From Prescottella defluvii (lineage in GTDB: Bacteria; Actinomycetota; Actinomycetes; Mycobacteriales; Mycobacteriaceae), in contig CP121458.1 of the NCBI GenBank assembly GCA_029690005.1, positions 4,030,001 through 4,094,000 of the forward strand: a stretch of DNA of 64,000 bases. The letters run 5' to 3'. Positions 31,679 to 41,014 of the stretch are shown in pieces. The position numbers and the translations under genes are program-made. Positions within the stretch are counted from its first letter, which is position 1. The number at the start of each line of letters is the position of its first letter. Below the pieces are notes generated by a model. The model was not told the DNA's origin, made no database searches, and was given only the letters and a program-made list of their open reading frames with translations.

Positions 31679-32806
31679 ATGAGTGAGACGCCGACCGTCA
31701 CCAAACGTCGCCCCCTGCGCCGGTGCGCGCAGGTGGTCGGACGTACCGCGGTCAAGGCGTGGGACGACTCGATCTTCGGGAAGTCGGCCATGGCCGCGTT
31801 CTGGCAGACGCTGTCGCTGCCCCCGCTGTTGCTCGCGCTCCTCGGCAGTCTCGGCTACGTCGGAGGGTGGTTCGGCCCCAACACCGTCGAGATCATCCAG
31901 TCGAAGATCATCACGTTCAGCCACACCGCGTTCAGCGAGAACGTCGTCGACCAGATCATCCAGCCGACGGTCACCGACGTCCTCGGGCGGGGCCGCCCGG
32001 AGATCGTCTCGGCCGGCTTCCTGCTGTCGCTGTGGGCGGGATCATCGGCGATCTCGACGTTCGTCGACTCGATCGTCGAGGCGCACGGCCAGAAGGACGC
32101 CCGACACCCGGTGTGGCAGCGCGTATTCGCGCTGCTGCTCTACGTCACCTTCCTCGTCCTCGCCGTATTCACGCTCCCCCTGGTCGCGCTGGGTCCGACG
32201 ATGATCGGCCGGGTGCTGCCCGAGTCCTGGCACGCGGTCGGGACCGAGATGATCGACGCCTTCTACTACCCCGCGGTCGGCCTGCTCCTCATCATCGGCC
32301 TGACCACGCTCTACAAGGCGGCGCTGCCCAAGTCGCTGCCGTGGCACCGCCTCCTCGGCGGGGCGCTGGTCGCCGGCGTGTTCTTCATGGCGGCCAGCAC
32401 CGTTCTGCGGTGGTACCTGAGCTGGGTTACCGGGACCGGATACACCTACGGCGCGCTGGCGACGCCGATCGCCTTCCTGCTGTTCACGTTCTTCCTCGGC
32501 TTCGCGATCGTGCTCGGCGCCGAGTTCAACGCGACCATCCAGGAGTTCTGGCCGGCCCGGGCCACCCGGATGGAGCAGGTCCGCGACTGGATTGCCGCGC
32601 AGGCGGCGGTCGACGCGTCCGAGGACGCGGGGCCCATGACGACGTTGACGCGTCGGCTGGCGACCGGACCGATCCGATTCACGTCTGATCGGTCACAGTC
32701 GGCGGACTCGGACGGAGACGAAAAGGTGGACGCGTTCGAGAGCAACGCGTCCACCGAAGAGGACGAGACCCACCCGATTCAGTCGCCCTTGCGCAACCCG
32801 TCGTAG
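31679..32806 (+). CDS. YihY/virulence factor BrkB family membrane protein (Rv2707-like)
   Basis: Inner-membrane protein with six predicted helices, 375 residues as read. Family segments include AAFWQTLSLPPLLLALLGSL, EIVSAGFLLSLWAGSSAIST and LATPIAFLLFTFFLGFAIVL followed by LGAEFNATIQE. ATG start at 31679. The charged C-terminal tail overlaps the convergent DUF3039 gene by 28 bp and contains that gene's terminator. Restoring one G near 32675 would end the protein as GPIRIHV at 32688 and remove the overlap, in line with other deletions here. The transported substrate, if any, is unknown. Confidence 0.88.
   Translation: MSETPTVTKRRPLRRCAQVVGRTAVKAWDDSIFGKSAMAAFWQTLSLPPLLLALLGSLGYVGGWFGPNTVEIIQSKIITFSHTAFSENVVDQIIQPTVTDVLGRGRPEIVSAGFLLSLWAGSSAISTFVDSIVEAHGQKDARHPVWQRVFALLLYVTFLVLAVFTLPLVALGPTMIGRVLPESWHAVGTEMIDAFYYPAVGLLLIIGLTTLYKAALPKSLPWHRLLGGALVAGVFFMAASTVLRWYLSWVTGTGYTYGALATPIAFLLFTFFLGFAIVLGAEFNATIQEFWPARATRMEQVRDWIAAQAAVDASEDAGPMTTLTRRLATGPIRFTSDRSQSADSDGDEKVDAFESNASTEEDETHPIQSPLRNPS
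32721..32755 (-). terminator. Rho-independent terminator of the DUF3039 gene
   Basis: Perfect 12-bp stem GGTGGACGCGTT (32725-32736) / AACGCGTCCACC (32744-32755), 7-base loop, followed on the minus strand by TTTT (32724-32721). It is 24 bp past the DUF3039 stop. Confidence 0.8.
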
Positions 32807-33015
32807 ACCTTCTTGCACTCGGGGCACACCGGGGAACCCGGCTTCGCGGACCGCGTGACCGGGAAGACCTCGCCGCACAGTGCGACGACGTGCGTGCCCA
32901 TCACGGCGCTCTCCGCGATTTTGTTCTTCTTCACATAGTGGAAGAACTTGGGCGTGTCGTCGTCGGTCGTCTCTTCGGTGGTGGTGTCGGGGCGTTCCTT
33001 CGTCAAAGTGCTCAC
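32779..33015 (-). CDS. DUF3039 protein (Rv2708c-like)
   Basis: Small protein of 78 residues, conserved between sigA and sigB in mycobacteria. The core reads FFHYVKKNKIAESAVMGTHV, then VVALCGEVFPV and SPVCPECKKVYDGLRKG. The three cysteines (LCG and CPEC) suggest a metal site. GTG start at 33015. Intact. Divergent from DUF3099 with 59 bp between starts. Function unknown. Confidence 0.9.
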   Translation of the reverse strand: MSTLTKERPDTTTEETTDDDTPKFFHYVKKNKIAESAVMGTHVVALCGEVFPVTRSAKPGSPVCPECKKVYDGLRKGD

Positions 33016-33074
33016 ACGTCAATGATGCCGCAAGCTCGTGTGCATTTGCCGCCCGAGAGTGCAACAGTGGACCT

Positions 33075-33431
33075 ATGGCAAGAACATCGGGGTTCGGCGA
33101 GTCCGCCGAGAGCGGCACACCCCGCAACCCGGCACTGATCACCGAGGCTGCCCAGTCGATCGAGGATCAGCACCGGGCGCGAGTGAAGAAGTACCTGACG
33201 ATCATGTCGTTCCGAGTCCCGGCACTGGTTCTCGCCGCGATCGCGTACGGAGCATTCGGCAATGCCTGGATCTCCGTGGGCATCATCGCTCTCTCCGTTC
33301 CGCTGCCGTGGATCGCCGTGCTCATCGCGAACGACCGACCGCCCCGGTCGAAGGACGAACCCAGCAGGTACGACCACCGCGACGCGGCCCGCGCGCTCGA
33401 ATCCCGGCAGCACCGCACCATCGAGGGGTGA
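33075..33431 (+). CDS. DUF3099 membrane protein (Rv2709-like)
   Basis: Small membrane protein of 118 residues with two helices (VPALVLAAIAYGAFGNAW and ISVGIIALSVPLPWIAVLI) after a cytoplasmic N-terminus (ALITEAAQSIEDQHRARV). ATG start at 33075, chosen at the beginning of the conserved region. Intact. Followed 47 bp later by the methyltransferase in the same direction. Function unknown. Confidence 0.87.
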   Translation: MARTSGFGESAESGTPRNPALITEAAQSIEDQHRARVKKYLTIMSFRVPALVLAAIAYGAFGNAWISVGIIALSVPLPWIAVLIANDRPPRSKDEPSRYDHRDAARALESRQHRTIEG

Positions 33432-33478
33432 CCCGCAGGCACGGGTGATCCGGCGCTGAAGGCTGCAACAATGCTGGG

Positions 33479-34956
33479 GTGAACCGAGATCTCCTGCTGT
33501 CCATCTGTGGCCCGCTGCGCGAGGCGCTCGTCCGCGCCCGGTACGACATCGACTCGATCGTCGATCTTCTCGGCGTCGACGCGCACGCCGCCCTCGGACG
33601 GCACGAGCCCGTTCCCGCTCGCCGCGCGTCCGAGAACGGCGGAGACCTCGGCCGACTGATCCGCCTGTTCCTGTTGGGCGACGACTGTCCCGCGACCGAC
33701 ATCGCGGCGGCGCTGAAGCCCGTGAGCCTCGACGACGCCGTCGCCGCCGGTCTGCTGTCGCGCACCGGTGACACGGTGCGCGCCGAACTCGATCTGCGCC
33801 CCCTCGACTTGGGCACCGGAAACCGGTGGGTGGTGTCGGACCTCGACAGCTCGATGCACCCGCGCCCCACAGCCGACGACCACGTCATCGGTGTCGGGCA
33901 GGCGTCGCTGTCGCTACTGAGGGGAACGCCGACCCGCCCGGTCGGCACCGTTCTCGACGTCGGCACCGGCTGCGGAATCCAGGCGATCCGCGCCGCCGAC
34001 TACGCGGGCAAGGTCACCGTGACGGACATCAACCCGCGCGCGCTCACGCTGACCGCGGCCACCGCGGCGCTCAACGGCCTCGACTTCGAGGACCGCGAGG
34101 GTTCGTGGTTCGAACCGGTCGAGGGACGTCGGTTCGACCAGGTGGTGGCCAATCCCCGTTCGTCGTCGGCGAGGCCCGCGTCACGCATTCGTACCGCGAT
34201 TCCGGTCTTGACCTGGATGGGGCGAGCGAGCTGATGATCTCCCGTTCCGCCGACTACCTGAATCCGGGCGGAACCGCGGCGCTGCTCGCGTCGTGGCTGC
34301 ACGTCGAGGGTGAGGACTGGCGCCATCGCGTCGCGTCGTGGCTGCCGGCCCACGGCATCGACGCGTGGATCGTCCAGCGCGACGTCGCCGATCCCGCGCT
34401 GTACGTCGGGACGTGGCTGCGCGACGGCGGCGCCGATCCGCGCGATCCCGCCACTTCGGCGCGGGCGAACGCGTGGCTCGACCATCTCGAGGAGGCCGAG
34501 GTCGAGGGCGTCGGGTTCGGGTTCGTGTACCTGCGGCGGACGGACGCGCCGTCTGACATCCTGTGCGAGGACCTGCGACACGGCTTCGACGATCCGCTCG
34601 GCGACGAGGCCCTCGACTACTTCGAGCGCCTGGCCTGGCTGCGCGAGCACGACGTCCTGTCGGCCCGGTTCGCGGTGCAGCCCGAGACGGCGCTCGAGCG
34701 GGTGTACCTGCCGGGTGAGGACGGCTGGCGTCAGGTGGTGGCGCGGGTGCACCGCGGCAACGGCCCGCAGTGGCAGCACGAGGTCGACGACCTCGCCGCC
34801 GCTCTGCTCGCGGGAATGCGGGAGGACGGGTTGCCGTTGGAAGAACTCGTCACGCTCCTCGCGTTCGCGCACGACGAGGACGAAGACGCGCTCGCGGCCA
34901 CAGCGGTGCCGCTGGTCCATTCGCTGGTGCGCCACGGTCTGATCGCACCGGCCTGA
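33479..34956 (+). CDS. Class I SAM-dependent methyltransferase (NPPF type), one frameshift
   Basis: Methyltransferase of about 492 residues. An N-terminal domain (residues 1-130) precedes the Rossmann core with motif [19 protein letters not shown], acidic [19 protein letters not shown], and the catalytic motif VVANPPF, found in enzymes methylating amino groups of nucleic acids or protein glutamine. A further C-terminal domain of about 200 residues follows. GTG start at 33479. One C is missing in the run at 34154-34157; restoring it produces [19 protein letters not shown]. Target unknown; it resembles HemK/RlmG-type enzymes. Lies directly upstream of sigB. Confidence 0.85.
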
Positions 34957-35047
34957 CGCGCGCGTTCCCGCCTCGTAGCTTCTCAGGAACTTCTCAGGGG
35001 AGCTGGCGAGAATCCGCAGGTCACGGACCATCGGGTCGAATTGTATC

Positions 35048-35075
35048 GGGAACTTTCCCAGGCCGTCGGAGCGTT
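35048..35075 (+). promoter_or_regulatory. Predicted ECF-type (SigE/SigH) promoter of sigB
   Basis: GGGAAC at 35048-35053 and CGTT at 35072-35075, 18 bp apart, match the GGAAC/GTT consensus used by SigE and SigH of mycobacteria. It lies 37-64 bp before the sigB ATG. In M. tuberculosis sigB is driven by such sigma factors, which supports the call. Confidence 0.65.
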
Positions 35076-35111
35076 GAGGCATATCGAGACACCCCGACGA
35101 GGAGGCCCGTC

Positions 35112-36077
35112 ATGACAAGCCCCAGCACCACTCGACCCCGCACCGACTCCGATCTGGACGGCCAGAGCCCGGCTGCGGATCTCGTTCGCGTCTACCTGAA
35201 CGGGATCGGCCGCACCGCGTTGCTGACCGCCGCAGACGAGGTTGATCTGGCGCGGCGGATCGAGGCTGGGCTGTACGCGGCCCACGTGCTGGAGACCAAG
35301 AAGCGTCTCTCCGCGGTGAAGAAGCGCGATCTGGCGACGATCGTCCGCGACGGCGAGGCCGCTCGGCGGCACCTCCTCGAGGCCAACCTGCGCCTCGTGG
35401 TGTCGCTCGCCAAGCGCTATACCGGACGTGGGATGCCGCTGCTGGACCTCATCCAGGAGGGCAACCTCGGGCTGATCCGCGCGATGGAGAAGTTCGACTA
35501 CGCCAAGGGCTTCAAGTTCTCGACCTATGCCACGTGGTGGATCCGTCAGGCCATCACCCGCGGCATGGCGGACCAGAGCCGCACGATCCGTCTGCCCGTC
35601 CATCTCGTCGAGCAGGTCAACAAGCTGGCCCGGATCAAGCGGGAGCTGCACCGGCAGCTCGGCCGCGAGGCGACCGACGAGGAGCTGTCGCAGGAGTCTG
35701 GCATCCCGGAGCACAAGATCGCCGATCTGCTGGACCACAGCCGCGACCCGGTGAGCCTGGACATGCCCGTCGGCAACGACGAGGAGGCGCCGCTCGGCGA
35801 CTTCATCGAGGACTCCGAGGCGACGTCGGCGGAGAGCGCGGTCATCGCAGGGCTGCTCCACAGCGACGTCCGCAGCGTGCTCGCGACGCTCGACGAGCGC
35901 GAGCAGCAGGTGATCCGCCTGCGCTACGGGCTCGACGACGGCCAGCCGCGCACCCTCGACCAGATCGGCAAGCTGTTCGGCCTCTCCCGTGAGCGCGTGC
36001 GCCAGATCGAGCGCGAGGTCATGGGCAAGCTCCGTCAGGGCGAGCGCGCCGACCGGCTGCGCGCCTACGCCAGCTGA
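35112..36077 (+). CDS. sigB: Principal-like sigma factor SigB
   Basis: Group 2 sigma-70 of 321 residues, non-essential and stress-responsive in relatives. Region 1.2 is [20 protein letters not shown]; region 2 runs [20 protein letters not shown] to [20 protein letters not shown]; region 3 includes [20 protein letters not shown]; region 4.2 is [19 protein letters not shown]. It lacks the Lys-rich N-terminus of SigA. The ATG at 35112 is preceded by GAGGAGG. Intact. An ECF-type promoter precedes it and a strong terminator follows. Orthologue of Rv2710. Confidence 0.96.
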   Translation: MTSPSTTRPRTDSDLDGQSPAADLVRVYLNGIGRTALLTAADEVDLARRIEAGLYAAHVLETKKRLSAVKKRDLATIVRDGEAARRHLLEANLRLVVSLAKRYTGRGMPLLDLIQEGNLGLIRAMEKFDYAKGFKFSTYATWWIRQAITRGMADQSRTIRLPVHLVEQVNKLARIKRELHRQLGREATDEELSQESGIPEHKIADLLDHSRDPVSLDMPVGNDEEAPLGDFIEDSEATSAESAVIAGLLHSDVRSVLATLDEREQQVIRLRYGLDDGQPRTLDQIGKLFGLSRERVRQIEREVMGKLRQGERADRLRAYAS

Positions 36078-36093
36078 CCGAACACCCCCAGCC

Positions 36094-36145
36094 CCCGGCC
36101 GGAAGCGGGTCCCTCCCCTCGGGATCCGCCTCCGGCCGGGTTTTT
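36094..36145 (+). terminator. Rho-independent terminator of sigB
   Basis: A 20-bp stem (36094-36113 with 36121-36140, 18 paired), 7-base loop, then TTTTT at 36141-36145. It starts 17 bp after the sigB stop. Confidence 0.9.
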
Positions 36146-36182
36146 CATGTCTCGGGACCCGGTCGAACGGTGGGTCGCGTGC

Positions 36183-38870
36183 TCACCACTCGCGAAGCCG
36201 GCGCGGGCCCAGGTCGGCCATGCTCGGTTCGGGGCCGATCCGCACCCGGGCGTCGGTGATCTGCGCCCCTTCCGAAGAGGCGAGGACCGGCTCGCACGCG
36301 AGGGAACGCACCTCCGGCAGGTCGTCCGCCAGCGCCGACACGCGCTGCACCAGGTCGACGAGGGCCTTCTTGTCGACCGGCACCGCGCTGCGGTACCCGG
36401 ACAGCAGCGGGGCCGCCTTGGGCGCGTCGATCAGTTCCGCCGCCTCGTCCTCGGTGAGCGGCAGCACCCGGTAGGCACGGTCGCCGAGCAGGTCCGAGAT
36501 CACCCGGCCAGGCCGAATGAGATCAGCGAACCGAACGACGGGTCGTCCTGGACGCCGACAACACAGCCGATGCCCTTGGTCGCCATCTTCTGCACGTGCA
36601 GCAGCGGCTCCCCGGACGCCGTCGCCAGATCCCGGTAGGCGACGCGCACCGCGTCGGGTCCGAGCAGATCGAGCCGGACACCGCTCAGGTCGGGTCGGTG
36701 CCGCCACGACTCGCCCGTCGCCTTCACCGCCACCGGGTAGCCCAGCTCGTCCGCGGCTTCGACCGCCTCGTCCTCGGTGGTCGCGGCGCGGAACTCGACG
36801 ACCGCGATGCCGTAGCACTTCGAGCAGCTGCGACGCCTCGAAGTCCGACAGCCAGCGACCGTTCGACTCGCCGAGCCAGCCCTCGACCAGCTGCCGCGCC
36901 CGGTCCGGGTCGATGCCGTTGGGTCGCACCACCTTCGACACCGGCCGGCCACGCCACGCGGCGTACCGCCAGGCCCGCGCGAGGGCCAACGCCGCGCGTT
37001 CGGGTCCGGGGAACGACGGCACCGAGCCGCGCGTCGGGTGCCCGTCGGATCCGCGGACCGCCAGCACGTCGGGGATGCCCTCGGTCGCGAGGAAGGTGGT
37101 GAGGATCGGCTTGTCGGCGTCGAGCACCGCCTCGCGCAGGGCCTGCGCGTACGGCTCGACGGGAACGGCGACGGGCGGGGCGAACACGGCGATCACGGCG
37201 TCGACGTCGAACGACCCGAGGGCCGTCGACACCGCATCCGCGAACACCTCGGGCGTCGCCTGCGCCCCGAGATCCACCGGCTCCCCCACCTGCAGTCCCT
37301 CGCGGCGCGCCGCGTCGGTGGCCAGCACCCCCAGGGCGGTCGAGTTGCCGACGACCGCCACGCGCGGTCCGGCCGGCAGCGGCTGGTAGCCGAACAGCAT
37401 CGCGCAGTCGAACAGCTGTGAGATCGAGCCCACCTGTACAACGCCGGCCTGCTCGAACAGCGCGCGCACGATCGAGTCGTCCATCTCGACGCCGGTCGCG
37501 GCGAGCGCCGGCGGCACCGCGTGCCGACCGCTCTTGACCGCGACGATCGGCTTGTTCCGGGCCACGCGGCGGGCGATCCGGGAGAACTTGCGGGGATTGC
37601 CGAAGCTCTCCAGGTAGAGCAGCACGACCTCGGTCTCGGGGTCGGTGTCCCAGTACTGGAGCAGGTCGTTGCCGGACACGTCGGCGCGGTTGCCGGCCGA
37701 GACGAACGTCGACAGCCCCAGCTTGCGCTTGGCGGCCTGGTCGAGGATCGCGATGCCCAGGGCACCCGACTGGCAGAAGAAGCCCACCTTGCCGGGCGTG
37801 GGCAGCACCGGTGCCAGGGTGGCGTTGAGGGACACCGCGACGTCGTTGTTGGCGACACCGAGCGCGTTGGGGCCGATGAGCCGCATCCCGTGGGCACGGG
37901 CCGCGTGGACGAGCCGCCGTTCGGAGTCGCGACCGGGCGCACCCGTCTCGCTGAATCCGGCGGAGACCACGACCAGCGCCTTGACGCCCTTGGCGAGGCA
38001 GTCGTCGAGCACCGCGTCGATCGACTCGGCCGGAACCGCGACGACGGCGAGGTCGACGTCGTCGGGGATGTCGCGAACGGTCGGGTAGGCGCGGACGCCA
38101 CGAACCGACCGGTGCTCTGCGTTGACCGGGTACACCGGCCCCGAGAAGTTGCCGCGTAGCAGGTTCACCAGCACCGCGTTGCCAACCTTGGAACTGTCGG
38201 TGGAGGCGCCGATCACCGCCACCGAACGCGGACTGAGCACGTTGCGCACGCTGCGCGCCTCCGCGGCCCGCTCCCGCGAATTCCGAACGGACAGAAGCGC
38301 TTCGGTGGGGTCGATCGCGAACTCTAGGCGCAGCACGCCGCCGTCGAAACTACGGCTGACCTGGTATCCAGCCTCACGGAACACCGAGACCATGTTGCGG
38401 TTCTCGGCGAGGACCTCGGCGACGAACATGTTCAGCCCGTTCTCGGCGGCGGCCCCGGCGAGGTGTTCGAGCAGGATCGGTCCGAGGCCCCGACCCTGGT
38501 GCGCGTCGGCGACGACGAACGCGACCTCCGCCGAGCGACCGTCGCCGACGTCGAGCAGGCGTTCGTACCGCCCGACGGCGATGATCTCGTCGCCGAGGAT
38601 CGCCACGAACGCGACCCGGTTGTGGTGGTCGACGGTGGTGAAGTTGACGATGTCGCGCTTCGACATCGTCGGGTAGGGGCCGAAGTAGCGCAGGTACCGG
38701 GTGCGCTCGGACAGCTTGCCGTGGAACGCCACGAGCTTCTCCGCGTCCTCCGGCACGATCGGCCGCAGGTGCACGACCCCGCCGTCCGAGGCGAGGACGT
38801 CGGCGAGCCAGTGACGCGGGAAGTTGCGCGCGCGGTCGAGGTCGGCTTCCTTGGGGCTGCCGTCAGTCAC
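36183..38870 (-). CDS. GNAT acetyltransferase fused to NDP-forming acyl-CoA synthetase (PatZ/ACD-like), two frameshifts
   Basis: Large protein of about 896 residues. Residues of about 30-190 are a GNAT domain (VVADAHQGRGLGPILLEHLA is the acetyl-CoA motif). Then come a CoA-binding domain (VAVIGASTDSSKVGNAVL), two succinyl-CoA-synthetase-like domains (GFFCQSGALGIAILD) and a C-terminal ATP-grasp-like part. This resembles protein lysine acetyltransferase PatZ, with the GNAT domain N-terminal. GTG 38870 follows GGAGGA. An extra base at 36821 and a missing one near 36504 cancel; corrected joins are LLKCYGIAVVEF and FGLAGVISDLLG. The start overlaps the acuC stop by 8 bp, so the two are translationally coupled. 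Whether the catalytic His of the synthetase half is kept I did not verify. Confidence 0.85.
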   Translation of the reverse strand: MTDGSPKEADLDRARNFPRHWLADVLASDGGVVHLRPIVPEDAEKLVAFHGKLSERTRYLRYFGPYPTMSKRDIVNFTTVDHHNRVAFVAILGDEIIAVGRYERLLDVGDGRSAEVAFVVADAHQGRGLGPILLEHLAGAAAENGLNMFVAEVLAENRNMVSVFREAGYQVSRSFDGGVLRLEFAIDPTEALLSVRNSRERAAEARSVRNVLSPRSVAVIGASTDSSKVGNAVLVNLLRGNFSGPVYPVNAEHRSVRGVRAYPTVRDIPDDVDLAVVAVPAESIDAVLDDCLAKGVKALVVVSAGFSETGAPGRDSERRLVHAARAHGMRLIGPNALGVANNDVAVSLNATLAPVLPTPGKVGFFCQSGALGIAILDQAAKRKLGLSTFVSAGNRADVSGNDLLQYWDTDPETEVVLLYLESFGNPRKFSRIARRVARNKPIVAVKSGRHAVPPALAATGVEMDDSIVRALFEQAGVVQVGSISQLFDCAMLFGYQPLPAGPRVAVVGNSTALGVLATDAARREGLQVGEPVDLGAQATPEVFADAVSTALGSFDVDAVIAVFAPPVAVPVEPYAQALREAVLDADKPILTTFLATEGIPDVLAVRGSDGHPTRGSVPSFPGPERAALALARAWRYAAWRGRPVSKVVRPNGIDPDRARQLVEGWLGESNGRWLSDFEASQLLEVLRHRGRRVPRRDHRGRGGRSRGRAGLPGGGEGDGRVVAAPTRPERCPARSARTRRGARRLPGSGDGVRGAAAARAEDGDQGHRLCCRRPGRPVVRFADLIRPGRVISDLLGDRAYRVLPLTEDEAAELIDAPKAAPLLSGYRSAVPVDKKALVDLVQRVSALADDLPEVRSLACEPVLASSEGAQITDARVRIGPEPSMADLGPRRLREW

Positions 38871-40137
38871 GGGGGTCCTCCGGATCGAGTCCGAGCAGTG
38901 GGAACGTGGCACGGCGGGTCGCGATGATCGCCGAGTCGATCCGGGTCAACGCCCGATCCATCGACGCCACCCCGGTTTCCGGCGTGCCGCCGGGCCCGTC
39001 CCATCGCAGGTACGACGTGTCGCCGCCCTCCCCCATGGTCGTCGGGAGATCGACGCTCGGGGCGAGGGTGTGCGCCTTCTCGCGCCATGATTCGGGCGTC
39101 GCTGTGGCGGGATCGATCTCACGATCGAGCGCCGTCGCGATCAGGTGCGTCCACGATCGCGGCACGACCCGCACGAGCCCGTACCCGCCGCCGCCGACGG
39201 CGAGCCAGCGGCCCTCCGCGTAGCGGTCCGCGAGGTCTCGCATCGCCAGGTACGCCGCCCGCTGCCCGTCGATGGTCGAGTGCGAGATCGGCCAGCGGAT
39301 CCTCGCGGTGGTTGTCCGCACCGCACTGGCTGACGACGATCTGCGGCCGGAACGCCGCGATCGCGGCGGGCACGACCGCGTGGAATCCCCGCAGCCACAA
39401 CGCATCGGAGGTCCCGGGGAGCACCGGGAGGTTGATCGCGGTGCCTTCGGCCGCGCCCGCCCCGACCTCGCTCGACCACCCGGTGTTCGGCCACAGCGTC
39501 GCCGGATGCTGATGGATCGAGACCGTCAACACCCGAGGATCACCGATGAACGCGTGCTGCACGCCGTCACCGTGGTGGGCGTCGATGTCGATGTAGGCGA
39601 TCCGGTCGAATCCGTTGTCGAGCAACCAGGAGATCGCGATCGCCGCGTCGTTGTAGACGCAGAAGCCCGACGCCCAGTCCGCCATGGCGTGGTGCATCCC
39701 GCCACCGATGCTCACGGCGCGACGCGCCCGACCCGACGCGATCTCCTTCGCCGCGGCGAGCGTGCCGCCGGCGAGGATGGCGCTGGCCTCGTGCATGCGG
39801 GGAACACCGGGTTGTCGTCGGTGCCCAGCCCGTGGCGGGTCTCGATCTCGGGTGGTAAACCGCCGTCCGGCTCGGAGCCGGCCCGTTTCACCGCGTCGAT
39901 GTACGCCGGAGTGTGGATGCGGAGCAGCTCGGCGTCGGGTGCCGAGTGGGGACTGATCAACTCGGCGCCCTCGACGAGCCCGAGTCCGCGAGCGAGGTCC
40001 ATCGTCAGCTCGAGCCGCGTCGGGTTCATCGGGTGCTGCGGACTCCACCGGTAGCTGAGGTAGTCCGGGCTCCACACCACGACGCGGTTGGTTCCGGTAG
40101 CTCGGATGCCCGGGGCGGGACCTGTCGGCGCGGTCAT
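38863..40137 (-). CDS. acuC: Acetoin utilization/histone-deacetylase-family protein AcuC, two frameshifts
   Basis: Zn-dependent class I-type deacetylase, expected to remove acetyl groups from lysines of proteins such as acetyl-CoA synthetase. Active-site blocks are SIGGGMHHAMADWASGFCVY, AYIDIDAHHGDGVQ (metal Asp and His), SIHQHPATLWPNTG and VGGGGYGLVRVVPRSW. ATG start at 40137. A missing base near 39800 (NPVFP joins RMHEASAIL) and an extra base near 39284 (DPLADLHSTIDGQRAAY restored) cancel, leaving about 424 residues. Its stop overlaps the downstream acetyltransferase start, placing writer and eraser of lysine acetylation in one operon. Confidence 0.88.
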
Positions 40138-40287
40138 GGACTCAAGTTACTTCCCTCGGCGCCCACCGCGCGAGGCGCCGTCGCGAGGCGCCGATCAGGC
40201 GGTCACCGCCCGGAACGCGCGGAAGGCCCGACCGGAACCCGGAATGTGGTTTGCCCGGTAAATCTCTCCAGACGAAGGGGTGTGAGA

Positions 40288-40974
40288 GTGAAGGATCTGG
40301 TCGACACCACGGAGATGTATCTCCGGACGATCTACGACTTGGAAGAAGAGGGCGTGGTCCCGCTCCGCGCACGGATCGCCGAACGGCTCGATCAGAGCGG
40401 GCCGACGGTGAGCCAGACGGTTGCTCGGATGGAACGCGACGGGCTGCTGCAGGTGGCCGGCGACCGCCATCTCGAGCTGACCGAGAAGGGCCGCAACCTC
40501 GCGGTCTCGGTGATGCGGAAGCATCGCCTCGCCGAGCGTCTGCTCGTCGATGTCATCGGGCTCGACTGGGACCAGGTGCACGCCGAGGCGTGCCGATGGG
40601 AGCACGTGATGAGCGAGGACGTCGAGCGACGCCTCGTCGAGGTTTTGAACAATCCCACGACGTCGCCGTACGGCAACCCCATCCCGGGTCTCGCCGAGCT
40701 CGGCCTCGATCGTCCATCCGCCAACGCGGAGACGCTGATCCGGCTCACCGACGTTCCCTCGGGCAAGCCGACGGCCGTCGTCGTTCGCCGACTCGCCGAG
40801 CACGTGCAGTCGGACCCCGAACTGATCGGCCAGCTTCGCGAGGCAGGCGTGGTCCCCGATGCTCGGGTTACAGTCGAGACCAGGCCCGGGTCGGTGACGA
40901 TCACCGCGTCCGGCCACGACGAATTCGAACTTCCCGAGGAAATGGCCCACGCCGTCCAGGTGAAGCAGGTCTGA
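40288..40974 (+). CDS. ideR: Iron-dependent repressor IdeR (DtxR family)
   Basis: Fe(II)-activated repressor of siderophore genes. N-terminal winged helix ([31 protein letters not shown]), dimerisation domain, and a C-terminal SH3-like domain. Metal-site residues Met10, Cys102, Glu105 and His106 ([10 protein letters not shown]) fall at exactly the canonical numbers when the GTG at 40288 is used, which decides the start; GAAGGGG lies 7 bp upstream. 228 residues; intact. Orthologue of Rv2711, here separated from sigB by the acuC operon on the other strand. Confidence 0.97.
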   Translation: MKDLVDTTEMYLRTIYDLEEEGVVPLRARIAERLDQSGPTVSQTVARMERDGLLQVAGDRHLELTEKGRNLAVSVMRKHRLAERLLVDVIGLDWDQVHAEACRWEHVMSEDVERRLVEVLNNPTTSPYGNPIPGLAELGLDRPSANAETLIRLTDVPSGKPTAVVVRRLAEHVQSDPELIGQLREAGVVPDARVTVETRPGSVTITASGHDEFELPEEMAHAVQVKQV

Positions 40975-41014
40975 CGCCTCGCTCCGCCGGATTCGGCGGG
41001 TGAGGAGACAAGCG

